DNA from: Diprion similis
Taxonomy: Eukaryota > Arthropoda > Insecta > Hymenoptera > Diprionidae
Assembly: GCF_021155765.1 (NCBI RefSeq)
Contig: NC_060112.1
Coordinates: 9,176,001-9,240,000 of the forward strand
Direction: 5' to 3'
Length of the DNA: 64,000 nt
Made by a program: the position numbers and the translations under genes. A model generated the notes under the pieces. The model was given only the letters and a program-made list of their open reading frames with translations. It ran no database searches and had not been told where the DNA came from. Positions within the stretch are counted from its first letter, which is position 1; each line of letters opens with the position of its first letter. Shown here one piece after another: positions 34,974 through 46,600 of this stretch.

Positions 34974-35149
34974 CACCTGTGGACATTAATTCATAGACGG
35001 CTAGTTTTTCGTCCGATTCGATTACGTTGGAAAAACAGATTGAGCCTGCAGTACCGATGTCGGCCAGCCGCGAGGCTGAATCTGTATTACCAACGTAATC
35101 GACTCAGCCGAAAAACTGTAGCCATCTCTGAATTAATGTCCACACGTGT
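34974..35149. repeat. Foldback hairpin just past the bib stop codon
   Basis: The left arm 34974-35048 and right arm 35073-35149 are reverse complements over about 75 bases with few mismatches. Anchors are GTGGACATTAATTCA at 34979 against TGAATTAATGTCCAC at 35129, and TCGATTACGTTGG at 35018 against CCAACGTAATCGA at 35090. The loop is about 24 bases. The stop codon of bib ends at 35194, so in the bib transcript this hairpin would begin about 45 nucleotides into the 3' UTR. Confidence 0.85.
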
Positions 35150-35193
35150 AAGAGGTCAAGTGACATTTATCGTGTATTCAGATTCACGATCGA

Positions 35194-38100
35194 TCAATAC
35201 GGTGGATTGGGTGAATTCCTTTGAAAATTGCTCTGTTGACTTTGATTCTGTTGCAGTGGTCCCGGACTGGGCCTTTCGCCCCTGTACTGCGGTGGTCCAG
35301 GAGGACCAGGAGCCTTCCCATAATTCCCTCTCGCGGAGCTCTGATAGCTTCCGTAAGCCGAGTCATCACTGCGCCTAGAAACATGTCCATACATGCTTTC
35401 CGGTCTCCGGGGATTCCCTCCGTTCTCCGAGCTGGTCGCTAACGGGCCGTTTGCGTGCCCTGCGGAGTGATTTTGGACCGAAGAAATGACGCTGGATGGG
35501 GCATTTTGGTGCCCCAGTGGCACCCCCCGATTTTGTACGTTCTGCCCAGGATTTTGACCGTTACCAGGATTTCCCTGCACTCCTAAGTCCGTAGGGCCAT
35601 GATTTGGGGTAGAATTTTGCGCGTTGCCAGTTTGTTGGACATTCTGGGTTCCCGGAGGAGGTGCAGGGGCCCTTCCGTAAACACTAGACCCGGTGGAGAC
35701 ACCGTAGATTCCATTCTCTCGGGCGCTAATGCTGGTTGAAATTCCTCTTATACCATAAATGCTCTGAGTGCATTGCTGCAGTTGATTCTGCATGTTCTGG
35801 TTAGTGCTGTTGTGATTCTGACTCTGGGTTTGCACAGTTTCCCTTGCCCCTTGCGAACTCTGTCCGATTCTCATAGGGTAGAGACTCTGGGCAGGCATCA
35901 ACGGTCCAGGTTTGGGAATGACCAGACCATCTCTGGGTCCTGATGTAGATTTTGCATACACACTCTGAGATCTGTTCAAATTAGCCCGCGTCAATGGCGG
36001 GGATTTACAGTAGAGCGATTTCGTCCCGCCGTAAATTGATTCGACGCGATCAATGGCCGTCGGCGGAGCGCTGTAAATCGAGGATGGGGCCCCGGCAATG
36101 GGCCTGTAGGTTGCGTAAGCGCTGGGAAACTTTGGGCCCGTTGGCTTGTCCAAGTCATCATACGGGTCTTCGTCTGATCGCACGGAGGAATCGTCACCGT
36201 CGTCGCTTTCCTGGGAACTTTTAGACCTTTTCGAACTCAGCACGTATTCGTGCAGTAAGGCTGCTACTGCACCCCCGGAAATCGGTCCCACCCAGTAAAC
36301 ATAATGATCGCTCCAGACGTTCTTCACGAAGGCAACCCCCAAGGCACGAGCTGGGTTCAGGTAGGGTCTCTGTAACGGAATAAAATGAAACAAAGATTAT
36401 GGCAGAACGAAATTTTGATGTACATGAAGGAAAAAACATAAGTTGGTATAACATAAAGTGTGGGACTCAGTCGTAAGTTGGAAAGTTAATTAGATGGATG
36501 TATGTACATCGGCATTGGAAATGGGCCTATCTTTTAGATTGCTCTCTTCTCCAAGATTCTTGTATTTTTTCACTAAAAGGTATCTCACGCAAAAGGGTTA
36601 GGTGAAAATTTTTTTTACTACTACTGCCTTGATGGCGTTAAAATTTCGAAAAAAGGTTTAATTCGGGCATTTCGAAATTGAGATATTGGACCGGAAAATC
36701 CGTTTATCATCGGCTGACTGTGCTCAAATTTGCTGCACCAGACTAGCACTCGTAAAAAATTTTCTTCAGCCCGGCCCTTTCGCGTGAGCTAATTTTTAAT
36801 GAAAAAAAATAAGAGCGCAATCTAAAAACGACCCTTTTTCGAACCGTTCTAATAAACGTGATTACATTTTGCAAAATAATGAGATTATTTCAATATTTCG
36901 TTGAGGTTAGTAACATCAAGGCCTTGATTTTACTTGCAGGAAAATTATTATTGTCCAATAATTACTTGTAACGACAGAGGTGGCGAGTCGCTAATAGATT
37001 TCACGTGTCTTAGGGATACCTATACATGGCTTCCGATATAGAAACAAAACTTCATCATATAATATTATAATAATATGATTCCAACATTTAATCCATGGTG
37101 AAACTATTGCATAAATGCTGACAAGCTACAGCTAGGAACAAATTAATTGGCTCTGGAATGCTAATTTTTTTTTGGTAGAACGAGGCGCTCTTCTCGCGCG
37201 GTTTAAGCCAATTTGTAGCATCAGCTGCATGCTTTATTACAACATCAGTGCGTAACCCGTGAAAATAAACTTGACGATTTTTAACCAGCCGTTAGATGCA
37301 TATGAATACGACGTGAAATTCTTATCACTTCGGATGTATAATATATATATAAATGCTTAAAAAAATAAAAAAAATAAAAAACTATCGACCAACAAAATCA
37401 GAAACTGTACATTTGTGCCGGTCTGTTCTCGTTCGTTATGTTTTTATATTTTGTTTTATCACCGCGCCACCAGTGAGAACAGGTAGGAATGCTAACCTTC
37501 CATCCCTCCCGACAAGTGGTACCAAACAAATTCCACCTTACGAAGGAGGCACATACTTATGTACGTATAGTTATTATGAAGTACAGCTAATAATAAACGT
37601 ATAAAGAATGATTGAAAAATAATAAGTGTACTTTCTGCAGCAATCGATTTTTGAATGATTCATTTAAATTTTTGGCCCATGAAACGTTTAGTAGATGTAT
37701 ACCAACGCCAATCGTGCAAATGTTAATTGCTGTTTTTATCAGTTGAAATTCATATTCAAGTTTAATAAATTTCCATGCACTTCGATTGAAATTAACTTTG
37801 TAATACGGACTGTTTGTAGAGAATCACGAGGAAGATCCAATGTCCGAAAGTTGTAAACCACAAAGCAATGAAAAAATGTATATAATTACCGAAACCAATG
37901 TAGCAGTTGTGTAGGCTGCTGCAAGAACCATAGCAGGTTTCGAGGAAACAGCTGCCGGAAGTCCTCGAGGAGTATCAGCAGCGAAATGGGCTAAAACGAC
38001 CAGGATAGAGAGTGCCAATTCCACCAGAAGTTTTTGGATAGATCCGTTAATCCATCCTTGCGACTTCAGACTATCCGGTGACACGCTGAAACAATTTAAC

Positions 38101-40572
38101 GATATCTCGTGTGAGAAAAGTATTCTCCTGGAGTACTAAAAATATCACAAATGGCTGCTTAGACTAGGGCTGTGCGATTGATCGATTAATCAGCCTTTTG
38201 AAATAATTGCTCTTTCGAATAATCGATTAATTGCACGGCAGCCCTGAAATTGCAAAATAAATCCCAATTTGTTAACTATTTAATCATTTTTAACGAGTCG
38301 AGTTGGAAAAGGGTGTACATGTGATACTTTATTACGAATTACTGAATTCGAGATAATCCTGAAATTGCGAAATAAGGATTGTTTCTAAAAATGCATCGTT
38401 ATATTAACGGTACGCAACTTCAGCTTCATAAAGAGCCATATAAGTTACGTCTGCAGCAGATGAAAGTGGAACAATCAAAGTAAGTGTTTTTCTCGAAACA
38501 CGTACTCTGCACTCCAAGTCAGTGTTCCTCAACCTTTTGCGCGTTGGGATTGTAAGGTTTGAGAAAATGACGAAAATAATAAACATCGCGTTAAAATTAA
38601 GAAAATGATTTGTATAAACATGTTAAGAAAATCTTCAAGTTATTAAACCAGTTATGATAGGTCATTCGATTCAAATTAGAATCCGTGATAGTAACCATTC
38701 TATTTCATAATCACTCACCGACACTGCCAATTGCTTTACAAGTTGACATTTTGAAATTGTAGAAAAAACTTTACGGAAAAGGAAAATTTAAATTCTTGAA
38801 AATCTAAAAAGTCCGTAATATGTATAGTTTTATTTATCTCACTGCATGTCGTAATAACCCAAAGTTGAGAAGCCGTGTTTGGAGAGAATGAATCCTGCAA
38901 GCTTTACGGAGCGTGTTATACGGATGTATATATATACGTGTTGTATAAATTGAACACGATCTTGAGATGCGGGTTCTTTGTATAATTAAGTACGAATAGT
39001 TCTTCCGAAACCCAAGACGTCCGATGGGCTGACGTTTGATGGGCGATTTCTTTACAACTTTAGAATATCGTTGGATTTGAGCTTTCCGTTATAATGATAA
39101 TTATTTTTTAATCTTGTACTTTAAGAAAGATCTTTGATCAACGTACGACGATCGCGTAATGAGATTAATTAATTCGAATCATTGATTCTGGGCGACCTAA
39201 CTTCTCTGCAATATAAGTTGAAGGTCTTTTTCCTACATTGAATGTGGCTCAAGTTGATTCTACACGCGGTTACAAAACCGCAATAATAGGTATGGCAATA
39301 GCAAAGTAAAAGGGTATTCCCATACCCCATTGAAATTTTTCACCCCCTGCCGTCTTTCGCGTGACAGACATCAGCCCCGGTGCAGGGGTGGAGGTCCCCG
39401 TGGTGTAATATTTATATTAGCCGGTGCATTGGCCAGCCTCTCTTGACAGACGTCGGTTCGCATGTACTTTATACGAATAAATGGTCATGTGCATGGGTGA
39501 GTTCAAGCGGAGATTGTTTGAACATAATACAGGGTCACGAGCACCGCCTGACCCGTGTAATATGAATATTAATGCAACTCCAGGTACGAATTATACAAAT
39601 ATGTAAATTTATCAATTTCCTATACAGTGATGAGAAAATAGAAAACGTTTATTATCGATCGATTCTGAGCAACTGATAGAAAAATTGTAATTTTTGAAAA
39701 ATATGTTATTTCGTTGTTGTACACGTGATTTATAGCCTAATATCTCTATACTGGTGAAAAAGTGCACCAAAGATGCACAAAATAACTTTTATGTAATTGA
39801 AAATTTTTGTGTTATTATTCAGCACAAGATCTTGATGAGCAAAAGAAAATAAAATAACTTTAGTTTAATGTTCAATTCGAGAAAAACAATAACAGAGGAT
39901 CGGTGAACACAATGTCAGTTCAACATCAATCGGGGATGAACTAATCATAAGATATCAGAATCAGGGAGCGCTTTTACCAGGATTGATAAGGATTACTTGT
40001 CATTTTGGAGAAAAATAATCACCATAAAAATTCAAAATTTGAAAAAAATTAGTCACAGTTTCTATAGATACAGAATTAAATTAGAGCCATTTTGATCTTG
40101 GTCTTCTGACGGAATGTTCATTGCGTGACTTCAAATCCTCAGTCTAATTGCAATCCAGGAGAGCCCTAATTATCGTCACAGAGTATAACAGTGCCGAACA
40201 GGTTATAGGACCCGTTAGAATTCAGGCATTCCCTTTGACGCTTTGAGAAGCGTTCGACAAACAGCGAGAGGCCTCGAATCCTTAATTATTATGCGCATCC
40301 AATTTCCTTCTTATTGGTCTGTTCCTTCGAAGATTAATTTTATGCAAGAGCTACTATCAAAGGTTGAAAAGCACCGCCTAAGTTATTTATTACCTTTCGA
40401 TACACGGAACGGACATGCTAACTACCAATTTTAAAATCGAAACTCATTTCCGCTTTCAGCCAACTTACGTAGCATAGAATGTATTAAGTATATCAGTGTT
40501 TAAATAATATTCTGTCTAAAAATCTGGAGTTAAGAGCATTCAAGAAGTTTCTACTTCTCGAAATATTTTTTG

Positions 40573-40605
<33 letters not shown>

Positions 40606-43600
40606 GTACTTTGGTGAAACGTACCTACATATTAAAAATTTCGAAGATAAACTTTCTTCGGACGTGATCATAAAAGATTGTCTAATAATTCATGAACTGC
40701 CTGAAATTTTAATAACTTTTTCCCATCGAGGAGAAATGAATTTTTTTCATAAGATACGCAATGATTTCATAAACGATTTGGATCGATCAATTGATCGTAA
40801 ATTGGCAGCGAGACGTAAGTAATCGGAATTTAATCCATCCCTAATTCCCATCGAAGTATGACAAAATCTGCGTGGAAGGTCGACAAGTGGTCATAGCTCG
40901 TGGGCTTTTAGAGCTTTGTTCGAGTTAAAAGCCCCTATCGTTCTCACGTATTATGCAAATGTGAGAGTATCTATTTCTCTCTCACACTTTGTCTGCGCTG
41001 CGCTGCGCTGACGTCACGCCCCAAATTGATGAAATCAGAAATGCAGATCATGCCTGAACAATTGAGATCAAGTGTTTAAACGACACGAAGTATCCGATCG
41101 CAATCGATGGAAAAGTGAAAAATAGGGAGATGAACCCTATGCGGGCATTTTTTGCGCTCACTATTTCTATGATATATTTCTTTGAGCCTTTTTCTCCCTT
41201 CATCCGTTGCTAGTCTGGTAAAGCAAATTTGAGCACAGTCAGCCGATGATAAGCGGATTTTTCCTGATTTGCGAAAACTTTATTACCCCTGGGTTATCCT
41301 AAGGTACCCTAAATAATCCTCTTGCGTGAATGCAGCAGCAAAAACCGCATAATACAACACTAAAAAAAAAAAAGAAAAAAAAAATGACAGAGACATTTAA
41401 CAATGTAGAAGAAAAAACCTTTGTGCGCCCTTCAAATAATATGTCGAGGAATTCGCTTACAATTAGTTCGTGTACTTTTGTAAAATTTTAAAATAATCAT
41501 AAAATGGAGAATTTTGTACGCCAAGTCAGACGGTTGTTGAAGTTTCTTAACCTGGTATTTTTTTAAACTACAGAATATTTGTTTAGGCAATGTACGTAAA
41601 AAGGGAAGATACGTATTTTTTTTATGCAACCGAAATTCGTTTTAGTACTTCGTAAATGACAGAATATTCAATTTTAAAATGTGATGAATGAAAGCGCATT
41701 TTGTAGCGGATGGAAGCGAATTTAATAAAAAATGTAAATTAGAAAAAATGTGAAAAATTCGTCATCGTAAATAGTTAGAATTGTTTAACCGAGGGTTTAA
41801 CATTGTTTTCACAAAATTCGACATTGTTGAAAATTGAGAAAAAATATCTCTAAAATTTTTTGTACTCGAGTTCGTAAGACGCATATTTTTTCTGAATAGA
41901 ATCTGTATAAATTTTGAGTAATGCTAAATTATATGAAAAAGCATTCAAACGTTTTCTAATTGTTTGTAACAATTCAAAGTTTTCTTTCGCTTGAAAATTC
42001 GTGTTCTTTTATAGTTTAAAATAACGGATGAAACCGAAAATATCAATTATCGTGAAACTAAAAAGCGCTCCAACTTTTAAAGAAAACTGAATATTCTAAT
42101 AAATATCCTGTACCTTAGTTTAAAAAATGTATATTCCTTCCAAATAAAATAATCCGCATCTTTTCTTCGTACATATTACGTTTTGCATAAAAAATGAAAG
42201 GAAAAAATCGTCTGCAGTCAATAACAATAATTAAAAATATAATCATACAACAAATTCGAAAATCGGGCAAAACTTAACCGTCCAGAGTCACTGTAAGCTG
42301 TAGCAATTGAATGAAGGGTAAAAAAAGTTGTCCAAAAAATCGAATGAGATACAATGGAAAACACTTGACGTGAGAGCTCGCGCAACCTGTGCTTCGGCAC
42401 AACGATTCCTATTCTCCCCAGGCAACCGATAAGTTTTAAATAAATTTCAATTGAAAGACCGAGTGGCCGAGAGTCTCCCTTACTTTCTCCCCGTCGCGGG
42501 AACGTTTAACGAGCTATTGATACTGTGCGTTCGCTAGCTCCACCGGGACTCGCCGATGATGGACCACGATCACAGACTCTGGCTGCTCTCGAGGGCGGAA
42601 CACGGGGTGCACATGGTGAACTGGATAGTATGAAATCAACCTGATTCCATTGTAAATTTAAGGGTGGGATAATGTGGGGTAAACGAAGGGTAAGCCGTGC
42701 CCCCAACCACCGAGAGCGACTTGATATGGGAACTTTCAGATGCAGTGCAATGAAACGAGGTCATTTCTCTTCTCGTCACCGCTGCTTCCCTCTCTGTCCA
42801 GCTCATCGTCGGATCTGCAGTCCCTTTTCTTCACCACCTCGAATTCCCCGCCCCCACTTCCTGCAGGACCCTCTTATTGTTAAAGGCGGTGTGCTTTTTA
42901 CCGGCACAGTTCGATCCGTGCCACGATGTTGTAATATGTATAATAATATGAAACGCACGATGCCGTATACCTACATGTATGTACCAGGTGAAACCGGTTT
43001 GCACAATGAATTGCGTTCCGTTTTCACGCACGTCTTTGCCGACTAATACGACCTGCGTACGTACGTCTTGCGACCTACGAACAATGCGGAAGGGAAAATG
43101 AAAGAACAGGAAGTCTGTTTGGTGAGGAGGTAATTGATTGGCTGAAAATAGATACTTTCTATGAATTCTATTACGAGTTTATCGCGCGTGGAGTATTCGG
43201 GGAATTGTCATCTTTGTAAACTGCAACGTGATATTTTAAAGTAGAAATATATGTGGTATTAGAATCACGGACAAAAGCTTAGATATCCATGTTTCATTTC
43301 AACTTGCTTTAAGATTCTTAAAAATCTGGTAGATTCGTTCGATTTCATTCGACGATAGCTAATTTTATTCAGAAGACTGTTTACTACAAATTTGAAAGAA
43401 ATAGTTCAGTCCGTATGTATAATGTATATGTAGAATAATAATAGACATAAACGTGGAAACGAGCCACGAGTTACAAATTCGTTCGTGAAATGGTAAATTG
43501 TAAATGGGGAATACCGGATATGCATGTAGCGGATTGAGAAGATTGCTTCAAGATTCATCGAGTCACGACGCACAGGACGCTATCGTCACTGGTCAATTCG

Positions 43601-46600
43601 AGAAAACTTGAATCCCCCAGAAGTTGACTGCGTTCTATAAACCGTGGGAGAAGACCAAGTTTCCCACAGGATCCAGTATTACACTCTGGAGGGAATTTCA
43701 GGGACGGTCAATTTCTACGGTAGTTATGATTACTCTTCTATATAGAAAATTTTACTCCACAATAGGAACTCTGACACATCGAACCGACGACATATAGTCG
43801 AAATAATGTACACTGGATTAGAGGGAAGTGGGTAACGTTCAAAGCATCAAATTCCGGTTGTCCTTCAAAGACTTTTATGTGTAAAGAAGTCAAGAAGTAA
43901 AGGAGTAAAGTAAGGAAAAAATATCGATAAGAAAGTAAATTTTTTCAAATTTAGATAACAATTTTTGTATTAATAGTTTAAAAAGATTTGAAGTTTCAAA
44001 TATCATTTGTTTTTATGGAAATCGATATTATCAAAATGATCCTTTGAAAAGTAACGTCCTTTCTTACCAAATCAACAATGTTTATTTATCACTTCGAGTT
44101 ATTCTATAGATTAGACAAGCTATAATGATATGTTATTTCAATGCAAATCGAATATAAAGTTCACGCATATCGGATAAAAAGGGAAGCGTGAAAAAGTGAT
44201 AAAAGTTTTGTTGTATCATACTGAATCATCCGTATATTGTGTACCATATACTACAAAGTACCTGAACTATCTTAAGGCTGAATCGACCGGTTCGACTGCA
44301 GTAAAAGACAGGAATAAAGAAAAAACCCGATTGAAATTTTCTATCAACGTTATTTGGGCCAATGATGGTGAATCTAAGCAAATTCAAATAGCAAAATCTA
44401 AGATATGAACAATTTGGGAAAAGATTTTACAAGTGATAAAATTCTGGCGGTTAAGAGTATCGACAATAAAGAAATGGTACATCGACCCTCGGTAGCAACC
44501 GAAGGATGACCGTCGCAGCTGCAGGAGGTCGTCACCCATCGTTCAGGACACCCTCGGGTTCTGAAGATACGTTCTATGCCGTGGTTATGCGATTGCGTCC
44601 AAAGCCGGAGAAAACACGTGCCGGCCACATGTTGCACAAAAGAAATCTTCCAGGCACGGTGAAAATGGAATATAGATGCCTATTCCTTTGGAAACACGCG
44701 AGAGCACGGAGCGATTATCACAAAGGGTCTTTTCGGGCCCCATAAATAATATTCTTAGCCGTAGTACCGCAACACCGAGACCAAAGAAGGGTCTCCTGTT
44801 AGTCTGCAGGGGAATCGCTGCAGGTCAGCAGATGTTTTCGGTGCTGGATCGTGAAGCCCGGGCCAATAGGAGCCACGCTTTGGTCGTGTGCGTCCAATCA
44901 AAGCAGGGTGAAAAAGGCAAAAAAAAAAAAAAGAAAAAAAGAAAAAAGGCGACGGAAGAGGAGGGAAAAAACCCGCACCTTCGTACGTCCAAGGGAAGAT
45001 TCTTAAGAACCCAGCTACAACACGTGGTCGCAACCATCTGTTGGCATCCTGCTAGCTCTCGACGTCAAACTGTAATTTTAGAACTTTCGTGTACGAAGAT
45101 ATCTCCACGCTTTTCCTTTTTCTCTTATTATTTTTTTTTTCTTTTCGTTTTCGTTTTAAGGGGGGTTAGTTTTTCGTGCCGGCTTAACGACGCCAGAGAG
45201 CCACATGTTCGGGGTTTCTAGACGCAAGATCAGGGCTAATCTTCAATTATACCTCAGCAACGGTAGAAAAAAAAACAAAAAAAAAAAAACACTGAGTTAC
45301 AGTTTTGACTGCGGGTCCAGACATATAGCGTCACAAGGTACAACCATCTTTCACGGGGTTAATACCGTAACCGATAATTACATTCTGATTGTACGTCGAA
45401 TACAGACCAGAGAGAATCCGGCTACAATTTAAATCATCTCCAGTGAATTCATCTGCAATCACTCGATTGAAAGACTCTACAATTTGGTCAAATTTATGGC
45501 TCTTAGATCTTCATGAACCTGTATTAGATGATATTTATCGTTGGGTTCCGGAGTATGTAATCGGTGTCACAAAAAAGCTTCTCAAGAGGATACTTTTTTT
45601 TTCTAAGTCAAATTAAAAAATTCCACGAATATTAATAGCAGGAAAAATTCATCGCCATTGTGAGCACACGCTAGGAATAATGTGGATAAAGCAGAGCTTT
45701 GGAAAGATTGAAATAAATTATTCTTCATAATTATTGTCAGCATATCTTCCGTTGTGTTTTATCCTTTCGTAAGCAAATGAATCTAGACTTGATATCATTG
45801 ATTTCTACAGTTCGAATGTAACAACAAGTCGAAATGCATCACCATAAACGCGATCTGGTCAATTCGAACTGTAAAATTTTTTATCCAAGTGTGGAAAACG
45901 ATTTGAATCCAATTTTCAACGCAGCATTTCGTGAGAAAATGAAAGCACCTTCTCTGTCAGATGTTTCGAACATTCTGTCAAGTTTGAAAGTCTCGATAAC
46001 GCTTCTCGAAGGAGAGAAGAGGCGCCATGCAGCAGCCAGGATCGACCGCGGCACACGCGCGCCATATGACCAGACAAAAAGGTAACAAGTGCGCGATATG
46101 TACCGAAATAATAATCGAACAATACTCTAGTTAACCGGACGACCGCAAAGCATCGCCCTCGGTCCCGAGGGATGACACCCTAAAAAAGCTGCATCTGTTG
46201 CGGCGATTTTAGCGGTCGGTTGTTAAGTTCGAGTGTGGAAAAGCTACACTGTACACTTGTATTTCAGGGGGGTGTGATCTGGTATTGTTCTCCGGCCGCT
46301 CTAAGGGTTGATTCGGCATTTCTACGTGCCGCGAATAACCATAAGGGTAAACACATAAATCGCAAAATAAATGAATAAAGGCCCGAGGCTAACAGCCCGT
46401 GCAAAATTTACAGTGATGTCTTTATATGCGGCGATTGTCAGTGCCATTCCGGGTTTACCAAGCCAGGCAAAAAAAGGTTCGAGTCTGTGGTTATATCATA
46501 AGATTGTAATGGTGGTTTACATTCAAGTCTACTTTGATCATCTCTGGATCCTTAGCTAGACTGTTTCAGAGTATAATAAATTTTTTCTTGCTTGCTTCAA

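Larger units (their letters stand above)
31755..35193. other. Spacer between bib 3' end and FAM8A1-like 5' end
   Basis: The part next to 31755 (to about 32340) is the likely promoter of the FAM8A1-like gene. The part next to 35193 is the likely bib 3' UTR. In between lie dispersed repeat copy C and two sets of inverted repeats listed separately. No coding exon is recognised. A 65-codon minus frame at 32001-32198 has no family resemblance. Confidence 0.45.

Noticed and set aside
34956-35442. Plus-strand frames of up to 140 codons
   Set aside because: Antisense to the bib last exon and hairpin; no independent evidence.
42450-42500. tRNA-like words (GAGTGGCCGAGAGTC)
   Set aside because: No acceptor stem, anticodon arm or T-loop could be folded around them.
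44676-45221. 181-codon plus-strand frame
   Set aside because: Runs through A/G-rich and T-rich low-complexity tracts in a bib intron; the lysine run is a by-product of poly-A.
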